64,000 nucleotides of DNA, taken from the NCBI RefSeq assembly GCF_032452875.1, contig NC_083877.1, forward strand, positions 42,333,724 to 42,397,723, read 5' to 3'. Source of the DNA: Bos javanicus. Its lineage: Eukaryota; Chordata; Mammalia; Artiodactyla; Bovidae. Shown piece by piece: positions 1 through 44,349 of this stretch. Under the pieces are notes generated by a model. That model did no database searches and was not told where the DNA came from. It worked only from the letters and a program-made list of their open reading frames with translations. The stretch's first letter is position 1; the number at the start of each line of letters is the position of its first letter. Position numbers and translations under genes: made by a program.

Positions 1-82
1 TCTCTTAGTGTTTTTTCTCTTACATTAAAAGTAGTTTAAACAAAAGAATTAAAGTTCTGAGTAACAGAATGAATTACATTAC

Positions 83-34620
<34,538 letters not shown>

Positions 34621-34687
34621 GGCGAGCCTCGAGGTTCTCTACCGCAGTTTCCTCCACTGCCGGCCTGACTCAACGCCGCTACTCTTA

Positions 34688-34699
34688 TGCGCAGGCGCA
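34688..34699. promoter_or_regulatory. NRF1 binding palindrome in the NEMF promoter
   Basis: TGCGCAGGCGCA is a perfect match to the NRF1 consensus (YGCGCAnGCGCR), 68 bp upstream of the NEMF ATG. NRF1 sites at this distance are typical of TATA-less housekeeping promoters. Confidence 0.7.
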
Positions 34700-34745
34700 C
34701 TAGGCGGATCTACGGCCGCGCAGAAGATCCAATACTCCTCGAAGC

Positions 34746-35233
34746 GAACGTCTTTGAGTCACATTTTGTGAAGCGTTTGGCAGTCAAGTCGTCGTCGATT
34801 AGCTTTTCGTCGTACCAAAACAATTCGAAATAGATACAAATTATTCTCTTGAAACTGCATTCCTTCCTGGAAAGTTTACAAACTAGTCCAGTTACTTTGC
34901 TCCCTTGCCTCTCGGGATTCAAGCCAGCCCCCATAGTGACCCCTACTGGTCATAACAATTTATGAGCAACGTACTAGGAGGATTTCCCCAGGTACCGCTT
35001 TGTGTACCTGAGGAACTACCACTTTCCCTGGGGCGTACACTGTTGAAATTTAACGCAGTGGACTATTTCATTCGCCCTACAGTTACCCTCAATGATCAAG
35101 GCAAACCAACTCTTAAAAAAAAAAAAAAGTTCCTATTCTGATAAGTCTTGCTCGCCGAAGAGCATTTTGCGTTTTACTGTGAGATTCTTATCCATTCTAG
35201 GTATTGGGAGAACCTGGGCTCAGCATAGTACCC
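34746..35233. other. NEMF upstream flank, nothing recognised
   Basis: Sequence between the NEMF promoter and the Bov-A2 SINE. Short A-run at 35116-35128; no exon, repeat or RNA gene recognised. Confidence 0.5.
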
Positions 35234-35243
35234 GATATACAAT

Positions 35244-35520
35244 GCTGCTCCTGCTGCTAAGTCGCTTCAGTCGTGTCCGACTCTGTGCGACCCCATAGAC
35301 GGCAGCCCACCAGGCTCCCCCGTCCCCGGGATTCTCCAGGCAAGAACACTGGAGTGGGTTGCCATTTCCTTCTCCAATGCATGAAAGTGAAAAGTGAAAG
35401 TGAAGTCGCTCAGTCGTGTCCGACTCTTCGCGACCCCATGGACTGCAGCCCACCAGGCTCCTCCGTCCATGGGATTTTCCAGGCAAGAGTACTGGAATGG
35501 GGTGCCATCGCCTTCTCCGT
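35244..35520 (+). mobile_element. Bov-A2 SINE with target-site duplication
   Basis: Dimeric Bov-A unit flanked by GATATACAAT at 35234-35243 and 35521-35530, a perfect 10-bp duplication. It sits 140 bp from the 3' end of the proximal 7SL gene. Confidence 0.95.
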
Positions 35521-35659
35521 GATATACAATAGGGGCTCCATAAATACTTGGCAACCTTAATATTCAGTTGTTTCGCTAGATAATGGTGAAGTAAGATTAA
35601 AAATAAAAATGAAAAGATATTAAAAAATAAGAAAGCCTTTTTTAAGGTAAGAACTCAAA

Positions 35660-35958
35660 AGAGACGGGGTCTCGCTATGTTGCCCAGGCTGGAGTACAGT
35701 GGCTATTCACAGGCGCGATCCCACTACTGATCAGCACGGGAGTTTTGACCTGCTCCGTTTCCGACCTGGGCCGGTTCACCCCTCCTTAGGCAACCTGGTG
35801 GTCCCCCGCTCCCGGGAGGTCACCATATTGATGCCGAACTTAGTGCGGACACCCGATCGGCATAGCGCACTGCAGCCCAGAACTCCTGAGCTCAAGCGAT
35901 CCTCCAGCCTCAGCCTCCCGAGTAGCTGGGATTACAGGCGCGCGCCACAGCGCCCGGC
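35660..35958 (-). ncRNA. RN7SL: 7SL RNA gene, proximal copy (signal recognition particle RNA)
   Basis: The reverse strand reads as complete 7SL RNA, from GCCGGGCGC at the 5' end to GACCCCGTCTC at the 3' end, about 299 nt. 7SL scaffolds the signal recognition particle, which targets ribosomes to the ER. The 3' end runs into TTTT, a Pol III terminator, with no A-tail or clear target duplication, arguing against a processed retrocopy. It differs from the distal copy at RNA positions 10 (U for G) and 27 (A for G), both in the 5' Alu domain near the internal A box. Upstream sequence has a TATA-like TTCTGG at about -23 but no CRE. It lies about 1.0 kb upstream of NEMF on the same strand. It may be a weak gene or a gene-derived pseudogene. 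By position it could correspond to one of the human chromosome 14 7SL genes near NEMF (recalled). Confidence 0.85.
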
Positions 35959-37640
35959 GAGGAATCCAGACCTACCAGAATCCTAGGGTTTACCGGCTGC
36001 AAGTCGTGGCAAGCCGAATTCCCACCAGTAGAAGGCGACTCTAAGTAAAAAACGGCTCGGTGGGTAATTTCAGAAGAAACCGGGAATTGATGCCCCAGTG
36101 GGTCGCTTTAGCACGTACAGCGCAGCATTACTGCATCAGACGGCACAGTAAATCATGCAAAATAGATCAAAATATGGAATAAGCCACTTGAAGGTTTTAG
36201 GAAAGACGGGGAACCCCATTAACTGTAGTACAAACAGTAAAAGCGAGAGGTCTAACTGGACATAAATAATACTAAGGTTCTTATGTTGGCTCTTTCAGGC
36301 ATTTCCCGAATAATGCCTAAATATTTTACATAAAAGCAATCCACATAGAAAGGTACAACACTCAGATCTTCTTTACAAACAAAAACTGAAATACGTTATG
36401 GCAAAACACCCACTTTAGGGCCCTTAGACCTAGACTCATAAGATAGGAGCAGGATACTAATTTAAGTTATACATAAGACAACCACTCTACTAACTCATAC
36501 ATAGCTTATGCTTTGTCTATCAAGGAAAATGAGCGACAGAAGGAAAATACAAGAAAACACATAAGGGGGGAAAGAAGATAAAGATAAGTGTTATAATTAC
36601 TATGGAATTCTATCATTTCTGGGTTCTGGAATAATTTCTTGATTTTGAAAAACTTCTGAATCAGGGATACTTAGAGACTTGTGAGAAAAATTAGAGGTAA
36701 GAGTAAATGGATAAATCATCTTCCCATTTTCAAAAAGAAGATAAAGGTGAATATCTGAAATCACTAACAGATTTATTGGCATTTGTCCCAACTGAAAATT
36801 TAGAGGTAGTTATTTATGGATGACTGAAGCGACTTAGCAGCCGCAGTAGGATCATCTAGAGCTGTGATTCTCAAGCTTTGGTGTGATTCACTCATCACTG
36901 TGGTGATAATCAAAGCAAATTCCTGAACACGACACCAGAGATTTTGAATTAACTTTGGCTCAAGGTATCTGCATTTGTAACTGTCAAGATGAATAGGGCC
37001 TGTAGCCCGTACTTGGAAGTTTACTGATCTCAGAAAGATGCAGTGGTAATCATTAGGAACCAACAGAGTTTCACTTCAGAATAATTTATAGTCTTATAAG
37101 ACAAGATTGCCTCACCAAAGAGGATTCACGATACAGCAGGAAATCAGTCTTGCAAAAATATAAACATGGTACTTCTTATTGAGATATATATGTGGGAAGA
37201 AAGTCTATTTATTTTAATGTTTCTTACTTTTATCATATAATTATTAAAGCCAATTTTATTATATAATTATCAAAACTATTTTAATCTTGTCTTATTTTTA
37301 CCATATAATTATATTTATATAATTTATTAATTTTACTTTCCATTCAACTCATAGAAATAGTCAATGTGTAGTGTCAGCAAGGGAAAAATCTCCACTTTTA
37401 TCCCTCTTCAGTTCTTCTGGCTGGATTAATAATAAAAGTGATGCAAGACAACATAAGAGGAGAAAGAAAAATAAATTTTAATTAATGCACATGGAGGTTT
37501 CATAGAAATGGGACCTAAGAAGTGGCCAAAGCAGGCAGCCTTTATATTTTTTAAATAAATTAATAAATTTGTAAGGAACTGACAGAACAAAAAAAACAGG
37601 TTTTCAGGCACTCAAGTAGTGAAGAATCTAAACTGAATAT
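35959..37640. other. region upstream of the proximal 7SL gene, mostly unassigned
   Basis: Holds the weak TATA-like element of the proximal 7SL copy just above 35958 and a possible hAT fragment at 36862-37010. A strongly AT-rich stretch spans about 37170-37330. Nothing else recognised. Confidence 0.45.
36862..37010. repeat. possible hAT (MER5-like) fragment
   Basis: CTGTGATTCTCAAGCTTTGG and CAGAGATTTTGAATTAACTT loosely follow the layout of MER5-type elements. Weak. Confidence 0.35.
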
Positions 37641-37649
37641 AGACTTGGG

Positions 37650-40600
37650 TAATAAAGAAGTAATGAGGTTCATTTATACAGGCTTCTCAGCCTGAGTTCC
37701 CTGACTCTGGGGTTAAGGGTGTCCTACCTCTGGAGGCAGGGAGTGTACCTTTCATATGAGAAATTATTTCCTGCTTTCAGAATAAGAGAAAGGAGGATGA
37801 GAGTGTCTCTCTAATGTTGGCCATTTCTTAAGTAACTTTAATTCAAAGTAGTCAATGTGCCATTCGGGCACAATTTGGGGTGGCCTACACTGGACCAGAG
37901 GACACTTCTTGCCCCACAACAGTGAGAAATAAATTTGTGAGGGGGTCCTGCGTACCCTTGAAGATATCAGTGATCACGTTTCTCTGTAGGCCAGAACTTA
38001 AAGTGGGAGCAGGTGCCACTGATTCAGGAAACCTGAATGCAAGGGGAGTAACTGCAGCCTGAGTGGCAGAGAGCAATGGCAGCAATCATGTGCAGAGGCC
38101 AGGTGGGTGTGATGATCATAGTGAACAGCAGAGTCAAAGCAGCAATCAGAATAGTCTGACTAGGGAGACTGATGGTGTTGGCTATTTGAGCACGGTGTTC
38201 CTAGAACTGAAATGTATAGGAAGCTTACTAAATTCTTACTTGGTCTCTGTAAGCAAAAGAGTTGTAACTTAAGTGAACAAAAATGATAAAAACCGAGTCA
38301 TAGTCTTTCAGTCAATTCTCAGACTCCAGCCAGTTCACAGACCCAGAACCTCTTGTTTGAGAGGAAATCTGGGTGCCCTTGAGGAAGGACACTGCCAAAA
38401 ATGCATACTGCTCATCTTTCTCCCAGACTTCCCCAAAGAGATCTACATCTTTTTACCACGGTAACTGTGCATTGGGGAAAAGGAAATGGTCAGGCTTTGT
38501 GGGGGATTCCTGGATACTAGCTCTGAACTCACAGTAATTCCAGGAGACTCAAAACATGGCTGTGGTCCACTCAGAGTAGGGGTTTATGGAGGTCAGGTAG
38601 TCAGTGAAGTTTCAGCTCAGGTCTGTCTCACAGCGGGCCCAGTGTGTCCTCAAATGCCCCATGCAGGTATTTCTCCAGTGCTGGAAAGTATGATTGGAAT
38701 ACACATTCTCAACAATTAGCAGAATCCCCACACAGGTTTCCTGACCTGTGAGAGCAATTATGGGGAGAAGGCCAAGTGGAAGCCACTAAAACTGTCTATA
38801 TGTAGGAAAATAGTAAACCAAAAGCAATACTGCTTTCCTGGAGGGATTGCAGAGATTACTACCACTATCAGGACCTAAAGATGCAGGGGTGGCCATTCCC
38901 ATGACATCCCATTCAACTCACCTAATCAACCTGTGCAAGAGATGGATGGACCCTGGAGAATAACAGTGCATGTTGTAAGATTAACCTGGTGGGGACTCCT
39001 GTTGGAGTTGCTATATCAGATGAGGTTTCATTGCTTGAGCAAATTAACACAGCCCCAGCACCTTGTATGCAGCTATTGATCTACTTATGTCTTTGCCTCT
39101 GTTAGAAAGACCACAAGAAGCAGTTTACTTTCAACTGGCAAGGCCAGAAATACACCTTTACTGTGCTACTTCAGGAGTATCAGCTCTCAAGTCCTACATC
39201 ATAATTTAATTTGCCAGAACCTTGATCACCTTTCTCTTCCACCAGATATCACATGGATCCGTTACATTGATGACACCACAGTGATTAGACTTAGGGGAAA
39301 AGACACAGCAGCTACTCTATACTTATAGGTAAGTATAGAGTAGTGTCAGAGAGAGAAAATAAATCTGACGAAAATTCAGAGAACTGCCTCAGAGAAATTT
39401 CTAGGGATCCAGTGGTGTGGTATATGTCAAGATATCCCTTATTAATGTGAAGTTTAAGTTGTTGCATCTGGCTCCTTTCCAACTAAAAAAGAGGTGCAAC
39501 ACCAGTGGGCCTGTTTGGATTTTGGAGACAACATAGTCCTCCTTTAGGTATGTCACTCTGGCCCATTTACTGAGGGACCCAAAGAGCTATTAATTTTGAG
39601 TGGGGTCCATATCAAGAGAAGGCTGTGCATCAGGTCCAGGCTGCCATGCCAGTTGCTCTGCCACATGTGATCCAGCAGGTCCAATGGGGCTTGCAGTGGC
39701 TGCGGCAGACAGGCATGCAGTTCGCAGCATTTGGCAGGGCCCTGTAGATGAAGCACCCTGTAGGCCCTTAGAATTTTGAAACAAAGCCCTGCCATGCTCT
39801 GTGGATAACTGCTCTCCATTTAAGAAACAGCATTTGGCCTGCTGCTGGGCTTTGGAGAAACTGAATGCTTAACCACATGCCTCCAAAGTTATCGTGCAAC
39901 CTGAGCTGCCTATCATGGACTGAGTGTTACCTAACCCACCGTGCTATAAAGTTGGGGGTGCACAGTAGCCCTCCATCATCAAATGGAATTGGTAGATATG
40001 AGATCAGACCCAAGCAGGTTCTGAAGGCACAAATTAGCTACATGAAGATGTGGTCCAAATGCCCATGTTCCTCACTCCTGCTACACCACCTTCTCTCTCC
40101 CAGCCTGCACCTATGGCCTCATGTGGAGTTCCCTATAATCAGTTGACAGAGGAAGAGAAGACTTGGGCCTGGTGTATAGGTAGTTCTGTATGATATGTCA
40201 ACCCTAAAACAGACAGCTGCAGCACTATTGACCCCTTCTGGGACATTCCCTGAAGGGATGTGATGAAGGAAATCCTCCCAGCAGGCAGAACTTTGAGCAG
40301 AGTACCTGGTTGTTCATTTTGCTTGGAAGGAGAAATTTCCAGCTATGCAATTATACACCAATTCATGGGCTGAGGCCAATTGTTTGACTAGATGGTCAGG
40401 GACTTGGGAAGGAATGTAATTTGAAAATGGGTGATGATGAAGTCTGGGAGAGGTATGTGGACAGACCTATCAAAATAGGTGGAGAATATGGAGGTATTTG
40501 GATCCCATAAATATGCTCACCAAAGATTGATCTAAGTAGAGAAGGATTTTAATAATCAAGTGGAAAGATGACCAACTTATTCTGTAGATACTAACCAAAT

Positions 40601-41650
40601 TCCTTCCCCAGGTACCTCTGTCATTAGCCAAAGGGATCATGAACAGAGTAGCCATGGTGGCAGGGGCAGGGGTGGAGCTTATGCAGGGGCTCAGCAACAT
40701 GGACTTCCACTCACCAAGGCAGATGGCTGCAGCCAGTGCCAAGTGCCTAACTGGCCAGCAGCAAAGGCCAACACTGAGTCCTAGACATGGTACCCTTCCC
40801 CAAGGTGATCAGCCACTACCTAGAGGCACATTGATTACACAGGACTACTTCCATCGTGGAAGGGGTGAGGTTTTGTTGTTACTGGAACAGACATATATTT
40901 GGCCACAGATTTGCCTACCCTCCATGCAATGCTTCTGCCAAAACTACCATCCAGGGCTTACAGAATGCCTTTTCCACCAACATGGTTTTTCACACAGCAT
41001 TGCTTCTGATCAAAAACTCACTTCACAGCAAATGAAGTAGAGTAATGGGCTTGTTCTCATGGATTTTACTGGTTTTACCATTTCCCCCACCATCCTGAAG
41101 CAACTGACTTGATAGAATGATGGCATAACCTTTCAAGGATTCAGTTACAACACAGCTAGGTGCCAATACTTCACAGGACTGAGGCAAGGTTCTTCAGGAG
41201 GGTCTATATACTCTGACTCAGTGTCCAATAAAGGGTGCTATTTCTCCCATAGCCAATATTCATGAATCCAGGAAAGAAGGGCTGGAAATGGGAATGGCAT
41301 TATTCACTACTACCTCTAGTAACTCACTAGCAAAAATTTTTCATCCTGCCCCTTGTGGGCTTGTAATCTGCTGGCCTAGAGGTCTCAGGCCTAAAGGGAG
41401 AAATGCTTCTTCTAGAAGACACAATAATGATTCCATTGAACTAAAAGTTTAGACTGCTGCCTAGTAATTTTGGGCTCTTTGTTCCTCTGAATCAAAAGCA
41501 AACAAGGGAGTTGCTACGCTGGCTGCAGTGATTTGTTCTGACTACTAAGGAGAAATTTCACTGCTACTCCACCATGAGGTAAGGAAGAGTGTGCCAAAAA
41601 TATAATAGATCCCTTAGAGCGTCTTTTCCTGCTGAACTGAAGAGTGGGGA
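37650..41650 (+). mobile_element. degenerate endogenous retrovirus internal region (pro-pol)
   Basis: No long frame survives, but short plus-strand frames keep retroviral hallmarks in order. A protease-like LDTSSELTVIPG lies at about 38507-38545 (active-site DTG changed to DTS). An RT segment containing ITWIRYIDDT (YIDD catalytic box) lies at about 39250-39280. RNase H- and integrase-like stretches seem to follow to about 41.2 kb. The organisation suggests a class III (ERVL-like) element, but the class is an inference. Flanking LTRs were not recognised. Heavily mutated and non-functional. Confidence 0.65.
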
Positions 41651-41699
41651 ATGGAACAGAGAAAATGAAAATGCCACAGAGCTCCAGTACTGAAATTCT

Positions 41700-42576
41700 G
41701 TAGGTTTTTTTTAATTCATTAAACATTTTCTTGGTTGCTGTAAATTTTTAAACTTAAGATTCTAAAGTTCTAAAAAACATGATTCCAACAGTTTTTGCCA
41801 GCTTATTCATTGCTTCTGAGAGGAACAGACAGAACCTAGGAGTTCCCTACTGTGCCATGTTCCAGTATGCCAACTTTTTACGAGGCTTTAAAATTCATCC
41901 ATTTATTCATTCAACACCATAAATTGAGCCCCAAGCATTGTTGTATATCAGGTATTTTTGTCTCTTGTAAAGTCAGCATTAGGCATCAGTGTTATCTGGC
42001 TTTCTCAGTAGAAGTTTGGGATCTAGAATGAAAGATGAGACATTCTACACTTAGATGATAAACCAGAAATGGAATATTATGCTCTCTATTGGGGCTATTA
42101 CTTTCCAAGACAGACACACAAACTGGACAAACAGAAAGGTAAAATGAGATTGGAACAATGCAGGGCAAGAAATGGTTGAGGTGTTGAGGGATGAAAATGT
42201 TTGATTTATTATCTGTAACCCCTGGGGTTACAGTTTCAGAGAAATAAATTGTCTTAATGCAATCAAGAACTTCCTAGAAGTCAACACTGCTTGAAGGAGG
42301 AAAAACTATTTAGAGATGCATATACAGGTGGTAAAACCATAAAGTATAACAGGATAATGTCACAAAGTTAGAATAGTGGTTATGTCCAAGAGGAAGGCTA
42401 TTTGGGTATGGGCTTCTAGGATGCTAGCAAGTTCTATTTCTGAATACCAGTTATATAGTTGGTTATTTTATAAACACTTTAAATTTTACATTTGTATCTT
42501 TCATATGTATGACGTATCTCACAGAAGTTAAAAAGAAAACACAGGTAATGGATACATATGGGGGATTAAAATAGTT
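41700..42576. other. unassigned sequence
   Basis: A short MIR/L2-like phrase (TTTATTCATTCAACACCATA) occurs near 41900. Otherwise nothing recognised. Confidence 0.4.
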
Positions 42577-42588
42577 ACAAATTCTTTT

Positions 42589-42706
42589 TTTTTTTTTTTT
42601 TTGGCTGCTCAGAGTGACATCTTAGTTCCCTAATCAGGAATTAAATACGTGCCCCCTGCAATAGAAGCACAGAATCTTAACCACTGAACCATCAGGGGAG
42701 TCCTGG
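42589..42706 (-). mobile_element. CHR-type SINE
   Basis: Reverse copy after a poly-T tail, ending GAACCATCAGGGGAGTCCTG. Flanked by ACAAATTCTTT on both sides (from 42577 and from 42709). Confidence 0.82.
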
Positions 42707-42714
42707 CCACAAAT

Positions 42715-43450
42715 TCTTTAACATCCATAGAGGAGGGTCTGTTCTCTCCACACCTTTGAATATAGGCTGGCCCATGGCTGCTTTAACTAATAAAGCACAG
42801 CAGACAGAAGCGATGCTATGCTCTTTCTGCCTTTAGCCTTTAAGAGGACTGGTAACTTTCAACTTGGTCTCTTGAAGAGTGAGTCACTGTGTAAGAAGTC
42901 TCACAATCTGCCACAGAGAGTCCTGAATACTACATGGAGAGGGAGTGTCATGACTGAAAGTTTTGCAGTCAAGCCTACCAAGGTACCAGACATATCAATC
43001 AAGGCACCTTGGACTGTCCAGATCAGACCAGCCAACAGCTGAATACCAGTAAGTGACCACAGGCAGTATCACCTGGAGTAGAATTGTTCAGCAGCTGCTG
43101 CTGCTGCTAAGTCGCTTCAGTCGTGTCCGACTCTGTGCGACCCCATAGACAGAAGCCCACTAGGCTCCCCTGTCCCTGGGATTCTCCAGGCAAGAACACT
43201 GGAGTGGGTTGCCATTTCCTTCTCCAATGCATGAAAGCGAAAAGTGAAAATGAAGTTGCTCAGTCCTGCCCAACTCTTAGCGACCCCATGGACTGCAGCC
43301 TACCAGGCTCCTCTGTCCATGGGATTTTCCAGGCAAGAGTACTGGAGTGGGGTACCATTGCCTTCTCCATTGTTCAGCAGAGCTTTGCCCAAATTCCTGA
43401 CCCTCAAAATAATGAGATAAAATAGTTATTTCAAACAACAAAACTTTGGA
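42715..43450 (+). mobile_element. MLT1-like MaLR LTR, interrupted by Bov-A2
   Basis: TATAGGCTGGCCCATGGCTG, AAGCACAGCAGACAGAAG and ACCAGCCAACAGCTGAATAC follow the recalled MLT1 LTR order. The LTR resumes after the SINE with AGCTTTGCCCAAATTCCTGA and ATGAGATAAAATAG. Confidence 0.6.
43095..43368 (+). mobile_element. Bov-A2 SINE with target-site duplication
   Basis: Dimeric Bov-A unit flanked by ATTGTTCAGCAG at 43083-43094 and 43369-43380, a perfect 12-bp duplication inside the MaLR-like LTR. Confidence 0.95.
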
Positions 43451-43454
43451 GTAG

Positions 43455-43800
43455 TTTATTCTACACTCTTAGTCCCTTCAGGCTACTGTAACAAAAATAC
43501 CATAGTTTGGGTGGCTTAAGTAATAAATACTTTTTTTCTCACAGTTCTGAAGACTGGGAAGTATAAGATCTGGTGAAGAACTGCTTCCTGGTTCATAGAT
43601 AGGCATCTTCTTATTGTGCCCTCTTGTGGTGGAAGCAGCAAAGGAGCTCTCTAGGGTTTCTTTCACAAGGGCACTTAATCCCATTCATGAGGACTTCACC
43701 CCCATAACCTAATACTATGTCCCCATGTTCAAATACTATGACCTTGTGAGTTGGTTTCAACATATGGAATTTTGAGGGGGCACAAACATTCGATCTACAG
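43455..43800 (+). mobile_element. LTR-like mammalian repeat (probably MaLR)
   Basis: Contains GGGTGGCTTAAGTAATAAAT, TTCTCACAGTTCTGAAGACT, CTTAATCCCATTCATGAGGA and CAACATATGGAATTTTGAGG, a well-known abundant mammalian repeat; exact family not certain. Confidence 0.6.
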
Positions 43801-44336
43801 TATACCCTATAGATAACACACACAAGGCAAATAAGCAAAAAATGATTTAAGAAAGTAAGTGTTCTAATATTAATAGTAAAGCAAAGCAGCCTTAAGAACA
43901 AAATGCATTGTTTTGGAGGGACAAAACATTATTTTTTAATCAAGTATGTGTGTACTCTGAAGATAAGAGAGTCCTAAAACATTAACGTCATTATGTATAT
44001 GTTCTTGGAATGGTGAGACCCTTCAAAGCAAACACCAAAAACAGAAACCATAAAGGATAAGGCTTAGTAGGTTTGAAAACATAAAACCTTAAAGTTGCTG
44101 AATGTCTAAGATATTCCACTGTTAACAAAATTAAAGGCTTAGAAAAAAGTATGGTCAACTGCATACTTCTTTCATGGATATTGTAGGAAATTGTAGAGTA
44201 TTACTAAGTATTGGGTAGAGGGTTAAATTACATATTTAGTAATGGTGTTGAGTAAATGCCAAACAAAGTGCATTGTGACAATGACCTTCTGAAAAACATA
44301 TTTTAACCCAGGCCAGGAGAAATTTTTTTGGTATTG
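43801..44336. other. unassigned sequence before BovB copy 3
   Basis: AT-rich, no recognised gene, RNA or repeat. Confidence 0.4.
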
Positions 44337-44349
44337 GATATTTTAGGCA

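Noticed and set aside
35220..35560. Short frames over Bov-A2 and Bov-tA SINEs on both strands
   Set aside because: SINE-encoded frames recur at many loci and have no selection signature; the tRNA-like heads are SINE parts, not tRNA genes.
35699..35986. 95-codon plus-strand frame (and its twin at 49746-50051)
   Set aside because: Both are the antisense of the 7SL RNA genes; the identical start of the peptides only reflects 7SL conservation.
39553..39819. Minus-strand frames over the ERV remnant
   Set aside because: Antisense to recognisable pol sequence; chance frames.
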